A stretch of 64,000 nt of DNA from Saccharomycopsis fibuligera x Saccharomycopsis cf. fibuligera (taxonomy: Eukaryota; Ascomycota; Saccharomycetes; Ascoideales; Saccharomycopsidaceae): positions 3,534,001 through 3,598,000 of the forward strand of contig CP012817.1 of assembly GCA_001936135.1 (NCBI GenBank), written 5' to 3'. This document shows, one piece after another, positions 49,042-59,336 of this stretch. Within the stretch, counting starts at the first letter, position 1. Each line of letters starts with the position of its first letter. A program made the position numbers and the translations under genes. The notes beneath the pieces were generated by a model that searched no databases, had not been told where the DNA came from, and saw nothing but the letters and a program-made list of their open reading frames with translations.

Positions 49042-50394
49042 ATGGCTCAACAAAAAATCAAAGTCGCTAACCCAATCGTCGACCTCGACGGTGATGAGAT
49101 GACCAGTATGTGTGCAATTTTTTTTCTATAATTCATGATCATGAATGGCCAGTATTTTCAACTTCCCGCTTTTTTTATGATCGCCGTAATAATAATACTG
49201 TATACGCATAGGCTAACACATTTAGGAATTATCTGGAAATTGATCAAAGACCTTTTGATCTTCCCATTTTTGGACATTGATTTGAAATATTACGATTTGG
49301 GTATCGAATACAGAGACCAAACCGAAGACAAAGTCACCATTGAGTCTGCTGAAGCTATAAAGAAGTACGGTGTAGGTGTCAAGTGTGCCACTATCACTCC
49401 AGATGAAGCTAGAGTCAAGGAATTCAACTTGAAGAAAATGTGGCTCTCTCCAAACGGTACCATCAGAAACATTTTGGGTGGTACTGTCTTTAGAGAACCA
49501 ATTGTCATTGAAAATATTCCAAGAATTGTCCCATCATGGGAAAAACCAATCATTATTGGTAGACACGCTTTCGGTGATCAATACAAGGCTACTGACTTGG
49601 TTATTCCAGGTGCTGGTGACTTGAAATTGGTCTATACCCCAGCTGACGGTTCTGAGCCACAAGAAATTCCAGTTTACAAGTACAACGGTGCGGGTGTTGC
49701 TTTGACTATGTACAACACCGATGAGTCCATCACTGCCTTTGCTGAGTCTTCTTTTAAATTGGCTTTGGACAGAAAGTTGAATTTGTTTTCTTCTACCAAA
49801 AATACCATCTTGAAAAAATACGACGGCAGATTTAAAGATATCTTTGAAAACTTGTATGCTACCAAATACAAGGCTGCTTTTGACGAAGCTGGTATCTGGT
49901 ACGAACATCGTTTGATTGATGATATGGTTGCTCAAATGATCAAATCTAAAGGCGGCTATATAATAGCTATGAAGAATTACGATGGTGATGTCCAATCTGA
50001 CATTGTGGCTCAAGGTTTTGGTTCTTTGGGTTTGATGACTTCTGTGTTAATGACTCCAGATGGCAAAGCTTTTGAAGCTGAAGCTGCTCACGGTACTGTT
50101 ACCAGACACTTTAGAAGACACCAACAAGGTGAAGAAACTTCCACCAACTCTATCGCATCTATCTTTGCCTGGACCAGAGGTCTTATTCAAAGAGGTAAGC
50201 TTGACAACACTCCAGAAGTCGTCAAGTTTGGTGAAACCTTGGAAAGAGCTACTATCGAAACTGTTTCTAAGGACGGTATCATGACTAAGGATTTGGCTTT
50301 GACGAGAGGGGAAACTGCCAGAAACACTTATGTTACCACCGAAGAATTCATCCAAGCTGTCGCTAAGAGATTGCACAACGAATTAGGTTTTTAA
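49042..50394 (+). CDS. IDP2: NADP-dependent isocitrate dehydrogenase, cytosolic type, one intron
   Basis: Exon 1 (49042-49105) encodes [20 protein letters not shown] plus T and the first base of an Arg codon. The 120-base intron has donor GTATGT, branch CTAAC (49213-49217) and acceptor TTTAG. Exon 2 (49226-50394) begins (R)[16 protein letters not shown]. Splicing rebuilds the conserved DGDEMTRIIWKLIK. The 410-residue enzyme makes 2-oxoglutarate and NADPH. Substrate residues are in [17 protein letters not shown], metal-binding Asp in [16 protein letters not shown], and the NADP site in [19 protein letters not shown]. There is no mitochondrial presequence and no clear PTS1 (it ends NELGF), so a cytosolic Idp2 is favoured. 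No in-frame CTG was seen. Confidence 0.96.
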
Positions 50395-51174
50395 GCTAAT
50401 TTTTTCTGATTGTAGTATGTATGTGGGTATCTACACTATTTTTTCATATTAGTAATTAAAGGCTATATTTTTATTTTCTGAATGTACGTGGTAGCTTCTG
50501 GCAACTACAAGGTTCGGCTTTCCATGTCGACAATAAAAACAATAAGTCAGACGACATCATGACGGCAGTCAGATTGAAAGTTCCGGGCATGTAAAAAAGT
50601 ACTTCCGAGACGGCATAATCTTGCATTGATACCTCCGGCTTGGCGTGTGATGTGATTCTCCGGGCCAATAAGCGGCATGATTAGTGTCAGCATTATGATG
50701 CAAAAACATGCATAAAAGTGCGAGCGGATCTTTACGATCTTCGGGATTTTCCGTGGGGGAGGTGTAGTACAGTAAAGGGTGGGTCACTTATAGTTGTGGA
50801 TCAGTAAGCATGTTAACATGTGCAATACTACAATAGACTTGAGTTTGCTTATTTGGATCTATTAAGAGTGAAGAGCCAAGTCTAGAAGTTGCAAAAAAAG
50901 AGTGCAATAATCGGAATATCAGTAGCAGAAGATAATCAGTCAGACAACAAATGAATAAACAAATAAGAAAAAAATATTATAGCAAGAAAAAAAAAAAAAG
51001 CTAATAAAAAACAATATATATATGTATATATATATAAAGCTAAAAAATTATGGTATTAACGATTAATTTTGAACCTTTGAACCCTTGGAATATTACTGAG
51101 TTATGTATTCTTTGCACCACCGGCGATTATATCACGTATAACCTAATACGTTAGCCATCGTTTTGACTCACCAG
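50395..51174. other. Convergent spacer IDP2/MFS gene, unusually promoter-like
   Basis: 780 bases between two 3' ends. It contains several CCGG/CTCCGG motifs (50580-50665), CCAAT (50667-50671), a TATA-like GCATAAAAG near 50710, and an AT dinucleotide run (51015-51038). Only tiny ORFs occur. An independent transcript is possible but not shown. Confidence 0.4.
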
Positions 51175-52830
51175 CTAGTCAAGTCTCTCTTCAATGGACC
51201 AAACCTGCAAGTAATTTTTTTTCCCTTTAGTCTCCGGCACCACTTTCCAAACCAAAATAAACGTTACTGCGCAAATAATAGCAAACAATGCAAACACATA
51301 TCCACCAATCCACTTATTAAGCACTGGAAACAAGTAACCTACCAAAAATGTAGCGAGCCAATTCAACACAGTGCCGACACTTTGAGCTACTGAAGCTGCT
51401 GGCAATTGTGTCACTTCAGAAATCAAGAGAAATGGAATCGGGCCTAATCCAATCGCAAAAGCACAAATGTAAGTGAATATGGCCACGACTGTGAGAATCG
51501 AGTAACTGTTGAGGATTCCTAGAGATACAAGGACCAGTGCAGCTCCCATTATGGCGGTAGAGTGAAGCAAGAGTGGTTTACGGCCTAACTTGTCTACTAT
51601 TGTGGCGCTTAGGAAGGTGACGGCAACATTGAGGACCGAGATGAAACAGTTTAGCAATACGGCGTATTTTGGTAATAGAGCAGAAAGCACGGAGACTCCG
51701 TAGAAGATAATGGAGTTTATGCCGCAGAACTGTTGGCCTGCCATAATTATCGTGACCACTAATTTGGAATTGAAGTATTCTGAGCTGGTCAAGTAGTCCC
51801 GTATTGACACTTGCTGGTGGTTGGTGAACTGTTGTTGTTGGCTGTCAAGCAATCCAGCAGTTTCCAAATCTGGGTCAACAGATAACGTACTTTCATTTGA
51901 TTGAGTAGTGCCAACAACTGCTGCACTTTTCCCAGTGATTTCAAAGATCCACTCGTTGATTTCATTATCTATATCTTCCTCAGACAGCAAGTCACTATTT
52001 CTTAGCTGGCTCAAATTACTCCTAGCCTTTGCAATCTTGTTCTTTTTTACCAACCATTTAGGACTTTCATTGATGAAGAGCAATCCGATAATATTTGCCG
52101 CAGCTACAAGAAACCCAGTAAATAACAAATATCGCCACTGCTGACTATTAGCGAAACGGATGGCAAGCAATTGCGTAGACAAGATTCCTATGTTGATAGA
52201 GAATTGATTCAAACTTCCCAAAAACCCTTTCTTCTCATTTGTGGCAATCTCACTGATTAGCAATGGTGTGTTGACGATACTTGTTCCAGCACCTAAGCCA
52301 GAAAAGAATCTACCAGTAGCCAATGCATTTTTGGAGTTGGCTAGTGTCTCGAGAAATGACCCCACTAAAAAGAACGAGACGTTGACAAAACTGGCATTGC
52401 GACGACCCAAAGCATCGCTTAGGAGACTGGAGATTGAAGAGCCGAGTAAGCCGCCAATTGAGAGAATTGATGTCACTAAGCCAACATCTGCTTCACTGAG
52501 TTCGATACACTGTTTGTATCCATGTTGGCCAAACCAGGTGTCCCGGTAATCAGGCGCAGGGCCCTCGATTAGCTTCCTACAGGAAAGAACAGCTTCTGGG
52601 GCGTTTAACTCTGCCTGTTTGGTTTACGTTGTTAGCTATTGCCGTCTCCTTAGCTTAATAGATCGCATTATGCTAATTCTATTAATCAACATCATGACTG
52701 ATTCACTGACACTAGTTGGTCTGACACTCACCATATGGTAGCCGTACTGGACGCTGCCCAAACAGGCCACAAGGGTGGACAAGGCAAGCTGGCGAGTCCA
52801 CGACGAAGCTTTCTGGCTGGGTTGCGACAT
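51175..52830 (-). CDS. MFS sugar-transporter-like protein (Vps73/YBR241C family), one intron
   Basis: Exon 1 (52830-52732) ends in QYGYHM. The 117-base intron has donor GTGAGT, branch CTAAC (52635-52631) and acceptor ACAG. Exon 2 (52614-51175) starts AELNAPEAVLSCRKLIEG, giving 512 residues. The junction recreates SVQYGYHMAELNAPEAVLSC, which matches the Vps73/YBR241C family (SIQYGYHIAELNAPQE). Twelve membrane segments carry sugar-porter motifs: SDALGRRN after TM2, NESPKWL after TM6, KLGRKPLL in the second half, and VPETKGK at the end. Family members in S. cerevisiae localise to the vacuole, and the substrate is unknown. An acidic loop lies between TM6 and TM7. Confidence 0.94.
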
Positions 52831-53112
52831 TTTGCTTTAGCGGATATATCAACTATGGCGATGTATCATAAAGGTAGATATCAATTGCTAGTATAAACAA
52901 GATAAGCAGACTATTGTTGTAGCTTGTTTCTGTTCTGTTTGTCTCATCGCACGGATGAGCTAGCGCTTAGTCAGCAGTGGTTCCTGATGTCTCCTGACAT
53001 GCCGTGCAGTGGCCATTTTAATAGCAACTAAACACATACGCTTGTTGCAATACTTGACTACACCCTCGACTAACTCTTCACTGGATATCACAGACAATTA
53101 CAAACACCGCAG

Positions 53113-53929
53113 ATGTCATTCAAAGTGTTAGCTAGCAAGGCTGCTGCCGCTCTCGACAAGGAGCTCATGACCAGCGGCGGTTTCAGCTTGGACCAATTGG
53201 TAAGTTCACCGCCCGGTTCGTGCCCTCAGCAGGCAACTATAACACACTGAACGAAACACTAACCAGAAGCAGATGGAGCTCGCCGGGTTGAGCGTTGCCC
53301 AGGCTGTTTACAAATCATACCCACCAGCTACTCACAAGAACGTCGTTATTCTCTCAGGGCCAGGCAACAACGGCGGTGACGGGCTAGTCGCAGCTCGCCA
53401 TCTAAAGCTCCTTGGCTACTCGCCTCAAGTCTTCTACTTCATCAAGTCTTCCAAATTCGAGCACTTGGAAACACAGTTGCGCAGTTTCAGAGTTCCGCTA
53501 TTCAACTCCGTTGACGAGGCTGACCCTGTGAGCAAAGTCAGAGCGCTAGTCAATGGTGCAGACTCGGTTGTGGATTCGCTCTTCGGGTTTTCCTTCCACC
53601 CGCCATTGAGACCGCCATACGATGATATCATCAAGCTCCTCAATGCTAGCGGTAAACCAGTGATTTCCGTGGACATGCCTACCGGATGGGACGTTGACAG
53701 CGGGCCGAACAGCGAGAAGATTCCAGCAAAAGATCAGGTGTTGCTGCCTTCGGTATTGGTCTCGCTAACCGCGCCAAAGCCAGGCAGCAAGCATTTCAAC
53801 GGCCAGCATTACTTGGGCGGGCGGTTCATCAGCACCAGCATTGCGGAAAAGTACCGCTTTGACGTGCCGGAGTACCCCGACTTGGACCAGGTGGTGCTCT
53901 TGAACGACTCGTTGCACCAAAATATCTAG
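53113..53929 (+). CDS. NNR1: NAD(P)HX epimerase (YjeF N-terminal family), one intron
   Basis: Exon 1 (53113-53199) encodes MSFKVLASKAAAALDKELMT and onward to DQL. The 73-base intron has donor GTAAGT, branch CTAAC (53259-53263) and acceptor GCAG. Exon 2 (53273-53929) begins MELAGLSVAQAVYKSYPP, giving 247 residues. The Rossmann-like YjeF_N domain shows VVILSGPGNNGGDGLVAARH and VVDSLFGFSFHPPLRPPYDD. The enzyme epimerises damaged NADHX/NADPHX so that the dehydratase can repair it. Without the splice the protein would start at the exon 2 methionine and lose an N-terminal helix. S. cerevisiae YNL200C is followed by PSY2 and SPS19 in the same relative orientation as here. Confidence 0.95.
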
Positions 53930-54373
53930 CCGAACAACACTGGTAGTAAACTACATAGTTCTAACGTGTTTTGTTGTTTTGTCCTGTTGTAGATCGGGTT
54001 GTAGTTTATACATTCTCGGCAATGAGATGCTCATCGCCACGCACTCTATCCGGGTAACTCAGATTTAAGGCAATTGACGCGAAGCTAGAAAAACAAAACA
54101 ACGACGCCAATTATTATCAACAACAGCGGCAGAGGAAGCGAAGCCCAAGAGTGCAAGCGCTGAATCGTAACAGACAGCAACTCGAACAAGAAGTCACTGT
54201 GGTGAGAAGCACGACAGGCATAGAGAGAAATTACTGTTTTCATTTTCACCTTCACACCTCAAAGGGAACCGCTCCAACTGGCCAACTGGACTAAACCATC
54301 CCGTCGAGCACTGAACCCACACCGGCAATAACATATTCGCTCCATCTCATCGCCAAAAACCCCCTTTTAGCAA
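53930..54373. promoter_or_regulatory. Spacer NNR1/PSY2
   Basis: 444 bases; PSY2 promoter; no named site. Confidence 0.4.
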
Positions 54374-57300
54374 ATGGAGGTGTTTTCGTACAACATCGAC
54401 GCGCAGGACAGCTCGTTTGACGCTGAGTTGGCAGAGATATTCAAAGAGATCAATGACAAGCAGATACCCAAGCGCGTCAAAATATACTATTTGGTCGACG
54501 AGTACTGGAAGGACCAGGGCACCGGGTACTGCGTTGGCGCCATCGAGGACAACTCCAAGGCATTTCTCGTGGTGGAAAATGAAAAAAAAGAGAACGATAT
54601 CTTGCTCAAAAACAGAATACAGGGAAACACCCAGTACCAGAAGCAGCAAGACACCTTGATTGTGTGGACCGACATCAACGGCGTCGACATCGCGTTGTCA
54701 TTTCAGGAGCCAGAAGGATGCGCTTTGGTGTGTGAGTTTATCGTGCAGGTGCAAAGGTTCTTGGAAAACAAGATCAGCTTAGTGGCAGTGTTGTCCAACG
54801 ATGAAAGCGGCATCACGGAAATAATTTGCGGGCCAATAGAGTATCCCACGAACCCGTCAATGGACTTTGAAAACTTGTGCTACATTTTTAATGTTTTGCA
54901 GATAAATTCAAACTCCCTTGCCGGCCGTTCAGAGATTTCCAAGTTTTTGAATGTCAACAAACAGTTTATTACAGGCCTAATTGAAGTATTTGACGAATCG
55001 GAAAAGACACATAACCTAAGAAATTTGCACAAGCTATGTTCTATCATCAAAGCCCTCATTTTGTATAACGAAAACCCCATAATAGACTTGTTGTTCAACG
55101 ATGAAGGCCATTTTTTCAGTGTCATTGGCATTCTAGAGTACGATCCTGAATACCCGACCTACAAATCCAAGTTTAGAGAGTTTTTGCGAAACGAGTCTAA
55201 ATTCAAAGAAATCATTCCCGTAGAAGATGTGGAAATGAAAAAGTTTATAATCGCTACTTTCAATCTCCAGTTTTTAAAAGACGTGGTGCTTGCCAGGCTT
55301 TTAGATGATCCGACGTTCAATTCAATATCCACGCTCATTTACTTTAATCAAGTAGAAATCATAAATTACTTGCAAGATAATAAAGAGTTTTTAGTAAAGC
55401 TTTTTACCATGTACTCTCCAAGGAAATCATCAGACGAAACAAACAACGACAGTCTTAAGAATAATATCGAAATAAAAAGAGATGGTGTGAAGATGGTGCA
55501 TCAATATGTGCTTATTGCAAAATCTTTGCAGCCCAACCAGCGGTCTGAATTTTTCAAAACTCTTGTTAGCAGAGGTCTTTTTAAGATGATCAAGTTTGCA
55601 TTGAAGGACACAGAAGTCAGCATTCGAGTACTTGGCACTGAGCTTATTGTGTCAATAATTGAGCATGACGCGTTGTTGATAAACGGGATTGGTGATAAAA
55701 GTATCCTAAGCGATCGTGAAGAAGATGTTGATTTTGATATTGACGATGGTGATGTTATACTCAATAGCATCAATATTGATAGCGAGAAAGGTGATGACGA
55801 TGAAAGAATGTTGAAAAATAGTCATAGTCCTGGCGGCCGAAGAGCAATTGATGTTCTTGAGCTATCCGAGGTTGAAGATAATGACGAAGCCTACAAGAAA
55901 CGTAAACTTGATGAGCATAAATCTTTGAATATCCCCAGTCCAGAAAGAAACAATAGCAGCACAAACAATACAGTTCAAAATGCGAGACTGAGATTTGTTA
56001 AAAAACAGGAAGAGAATAAAGATGAACTGCATGGTAAGAGGATCTCAGTTGTTAATCGGCTCAAAGAGACCCTTCAAAATAAAAGAAATGCAAAAACCAA
56101 TATAAATGGCGCCGCAACCCTGACACCTCTGCTATCATCGTCACCATCAAACGACATGAGCTTGTTGCTCATTTTAACAGATTTGCTAATTTCTGAAGAA
56201 AATCAGGGGCTTAAAACTCAAGCATTTGAAGCAATTAAAGCACTTTTGGACCCATCAAGTACTAGTATTAATATCGACAGAACTACCAGTAAAAACCTTG
56301 TTGCCAAAACCGATGATTATATCAATAATTTTTACGGTAAAGTAGCGCCACTTTTATTTTCCCCCATTAGCGAGTTGCTTGACAAGAAAAAAACATCTCA
56401 AGTACCGCGTTACAACTACATGCTATACAATCATTTATGCGATTTGATAATTTTCTGCGCCAAGGAACATCGGATTAAGGCAAGATCATTTTTCTTAGAA
56501 AATCAAATCTTGAGAGGAGTAGTCAAGCTTCAAGAGGGCCAGGTTTTTAAAAAACAGCTTCAAATTGCATCAGTGAGATGCATCAAGAATTTGATCTTGC
56601 TTAATGACGAATACTATACCCGCAATATCATCACCAATAATTTGCTTAAGCCATCGTTCATGTTATTAGTGCTAACAAACGGCAAGACAAATTTGGTCAA
56701 CTCAACGGTGCTTGACTTGTTAGATATTATAATTGTGGGAAATCAAGAAAATCTTGACCGAGTTAATTTTAAATTACTAGCGCAATATATTTTTACCAAT
56801 TTTCAAAATATATTGATAGAGATTAGCCATTATTGTAATAGCGGAAGGGCAATCATGGAAATTTGCCGTGGGTATGCTAAGCGGCAGCAACATCAACAGC
56901 AACATCAACAGCAAAGACAACAGTCAAGCCCTGGTGTTAGAGATAGCAATAATGATGGCGAAAAGAAAGATAAAGCTATCAAACGCAAGATTTCGTTGAC
57001 TAATATCAGGTTCAAGTCCGCGCATGATAAAAAGAGTAGTAAAAGAGAAGAGGAAGAAGAACAAGAACAGGAACAGGAACAGGAACAGGAACAGGAACAG
57101 GAACAGGAACAGGAACAGGAACAGGAACAGGAACAGGAACAGGAACAGGAACAAGTAAAAGAAAAAGAAAAAGAAAAAGGAAAAGATGATGAAGTTTTAA
57201 GGGGTGATTGTCAAAAGAGCTTTAATGCCTCTGTTGAAAAACTTGAACTGACTAGTACTACTAAAAAGAATAGCAGTGGACCGAAAATGGATGAGAGTAT

Positions 57301-58387
57301 TAATCATGATGACCTCGATACTAATGATGCCAATAACAATAGAGATACTAATAACAGCACGAAAAACAATACTAGTAATAAAAATAACAATGATGATAAT
57401 GACGATTTCGACGAAGACATAGAAATGACAATATCACCATTAAGGCCCGAAGAAGACTCTAGATTGCAAAAGGTGAGAGAACTGAGACTGATTTCTAAAA
57501 TTAAAGTCAATTTAGCGGGAAAGCTCTCATCATCTTTGAATTCATTGTCATCTGCAGTTGGTGATGAGGGGCATGGCCAAGGTTGTTCAGGAACAACTAT
57601 AAGTGGAGACATGCAGCAACAGCGGGGCCAAACTAATATCCATGAAAGATTTGAAGCATCAAACTTTTGTCCTGAAGAGGCTTCACAAAGCAATCAACAG
57701 TCAACCATGGACCATAAAGATACAAAAAATGATAAGGGTTCTCACAGCATCATCAATAGCACCAGCAGAAATATTGACGATACTATCAACACCAATGAAA
57801 ATGTAGATACAAATACAAATACAAATACAAATACAAATACAAATACAAATACAAATACAAATACAAATACAAATACAAATACAAATACAAATACAAATAC
57901 AAATACAAATACAAATACAAATACAAATACAAATACAAATACAAGTTCAGACGTCGAAATCTCAAACGAGAAACTAGCAGAATCCAAACTATTTAAAGAA
58001 CTTTTCAGTAATGAAGGTCTCGACAGATACTATCAACAATCTAAAAGCAAAGTCAGCATGAATGAAATTGAGGAAAAAATTTCCTTAGTTTTGGAAAACG
58101 TCACTTCAAAAACATCATCAATAGCAGCCAATGAAAACAAAACCGATTTTATACATAACAATAATGATAATAATAATAATTATAATAATGACTCTCATTC
58201 AGTTGAGTTGAGTGGCAGTAATGGATCTAATGGAAGTAATGGTAGTACTAATAATAATGACAGTGGGAATGGTAATGATCCTGCTATGATTGATGAGGAA
58301 GATTCCAAAGCAGCGCGAAAGTTTTCATTAAAGGAAAAATTTGGCAAAAAGTTTAATGGTCTCAAGTTTCGTAACGACAAGAAGTGA
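54374..58387 (+). CDS. PSY2: Protein phosphatase 4 regulatory subunit Psy2 (PP4R3/SMEK)
   Basis: The 1337-residue protein begins with an EVH1/RanBD-like domain (about 30-125: RVKIYYLVDEYWKDQGTGYC and NGVDIALSFQEPEGCALVCE), which binds substrates. The SMK-1 domain follows (about 155-350: SEISKFLNVNKQFITGLIEV), then armadillo-type helices to about 850. Psy2 with Pph3 dephosphorylates gamma-H2A and Rad53. S. cerevisiae Psy2 has 858 residues. The extra length here is the C-terminal tail, with 16 Glu-Gln repeats (896-927) and 22 Thr-Asn repeats (1146-1189), plus Asn/Ser runs. The frame stays open through both repeats. A conserved-looking segment EISNEKLAESKLFKELFSNE follows them. CTG codons occur in the tail. 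Confidence 0.95.
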   Translation: MEVFSYNIDAQDSSFDAELAEIFKEINDKQIPKRVKIYYLVDEYWKDQGTGYCVGAIEDNSKAFLVVENEKKENDILLKNRIQGNTQYQKQQDTLIVWTDINGVDIALSFQEPEGCALVCEFIVQVQRFLENKISLVAVLSNDESGITEIICGPIEYPTNPSMDFENLCYIFNVLQINSNSLAGRSEISKFLNVNKQFITGLIEVFDESEKTHNLRNLHKLCSIIKALILYNENPIIDLLFNDEGHFFSVIGILEYDPEYPTYKSKFREFLRNESKFKEIIPVEDVEMKKFIIATFNLQFLKDVVLARLLDDPTFNSISTLIYFNQVEIINYLQDNKEFLVKLFTMYSPRKSSDETNNDSLKNNIEIKRDGVKMVHQYVLIAKSLQPNQRSEFFKTLVSRGLFKMIKFALKDTEVSIRVLGTELIVSIIEHDALLINGIGDKSILSDREEDVDFDIDDGDVILNSINIDSEKGDDDERMLKNSHSPGGRRAIDVLELSEVEDNDEAYKKRKLDEHKSLNIPSPERNNSSTNNTVQNARLRFVKKQEENKDELHGKRISVVNRLKETLQNKRNAKTNINGAATLTPLLSSSPSNDMSLLLILTDLLISEENQGLKTQAFEAIKALLDPSSTSINIDRTTSKNLVAKTDDYINNFYGKVAPLLFSPISELLDKKKTSQVPRYNYMLYNHLCDLIIFCAKEHRIKARSFFLENQILRGVVKLQEGQVFKKQLQIASVRCIKNLILLNDEYYTRNIITNNLLKPSFMLLVLTNGKTNLVNSTVLDLLDIIIVGNQENLDRVNFKLLAQYIFTNFQNILIEISHYCNSGRAIMEICRGYAKRQQHQQQHQQQRQQSSPGVRDSNNDGEKKDKAIKRKISLTNIRFKSAHDKKSSKREEEEEQEQEQEQEQEQEQEQEQEQEQEQEQEQEQEQVKEKEKEKGKDDEVLRGDCQKSFNASVEKLELTSTTKKNSSGPKMDESINHDDLDTNDANNNRDTNNSTKNNTSNKNNNDDNDDFDEDIEMTISPLRPEEDSRLQKVRELRLISKIKVNLAGKLSSSLNSLSSAVGDEGHGQGCSGTTISGDMQQQRGQTNIHERFEASNFCPEEASQSNQQSTMDHKDTKNDKGSHSIINSTSRNIDDTINTNENVDTNTNTNTNTNTNTNTNTNTNTNTNTNTNTNTNTNTNTNTNTNTNTSSDVEISNEKLAESKLFKELFSNEGLDRYYQQSKSKVSMNEIEEKISLVLENVTSKTSSIAANENKTDFIHNNNDNNNNYNNDSHSVELSGSNGSNGSNGSTNNNDSGNGNDPAMIDEEDSKAARKFSLKEKFGKKFNGLKFRNDKK
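57059..57154 (+). repeat. Hexanucleotide repeat GAACAG x16 in PSY2
   Basis: Sixteen units of GAACAG (first and last GAACAA) encode (Glu-Gln)16. Near-perfect identity suggests recent expansion by slippage. Six-base units cannot shift the frame. Confidence 0.95.
57809..57940 (+). repeat. Hexanucleotide repeat ACAAAT x22 in PSY2
   Basis: Twenty-two exact ACAAAT units encode (Thr-Asn)22. No unit is interrupted over 132 bases, so length is probably polymorphic. Confidence 0.95.
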
Positions 58388-58901
58388 TTATGATGGATTA
58401 TGATGGATTATGCTTGAAAACTTTTTTATTGTATTTTTTTCAATTTTTTAATTGTTTAATTACGATCACATCATGATGTTATGATTAGATTTTTTGACTT
58501 TTTGTAATTTATGTTCATTTTCTTTCTGTTTTTCATTTGCTTTGCTTTTTGATTTTTTATTTCTTCACCGGTAGCAGACCTAAATTATTTTGTTACCTGT
58601 TTACGAGTTATGAATTTGTTTGATGTGGTTTTATTTTCTTATTTCTATGACTTTTTGATTTACTTATTTATTTATTTGCTTATTTTATTTATTTTTACAT
58701 TTTGCTTTATTTTATTGCTAAAAATATTTATTTCTATTTGCCTCATGTCGATTTTTGCTGCTTTTAGATTATGTATCATAAAAATGTCATGTATATTATG
58801 TTTGTTTTTGTCTTTCATATTTACTTGTTTTCTTAACTTAGGATTTATAATAATAGTTTGAGGATCCTTCGAATTCTTTGACTAGGATTTTGTTTTCTTT
58901 T

Positions 58902-58934
<33 letters not shown>

Positions 58935-59336
58935 AGTTTGTCTTCACAATCACTAATTTACCAGATAACAATAATCATAATTGACATTGAAATATGACAA
59001 AATACATCCACCCTGATAAACCCTTAAACCGACTTGAGATCCCTTGAGAAAAAGTTTAAGGTAAGTAGTATCAGAGGATGACTGGTGATGCTCTACAGAA
59101 CCAAAGTTGCAGCTATATATACACAAACCACAATGCAATTAAAGAGACTTACATCCTTTGCAGTACCACAGCAAACGCTAAGCAGATCACATTATAACAC
59201 CAGATAGAACCCATTAAGAGCAATAAAATAACTAATCACTGACCCATGAACGCTAAAACGTAAAAAAATGTCAACGAATAAACTTATACACACACAACCC
59301 TCATTTTTGAATCTCAAATTCTCACCCATTAAAAGC
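58388..59336. other. Convergent spacer PSY2/SPS19 with T30 tract
   Basis: 949 very AT-rich bases with T30 at 58904-58933 and several TTTATTTA runs. An 83-codon ORF at 58610-58861 is low-complexity hydrophobic and unconvincing. No gene supported. Confidence 0.5.

Noticed and set aside
58610-58861. 83-codon hydrophobic ORF after PSY2
   Set aside because: It reads T-rich DNA as Phe/Leu/Ile runs; low complexity with no conserved pattern.
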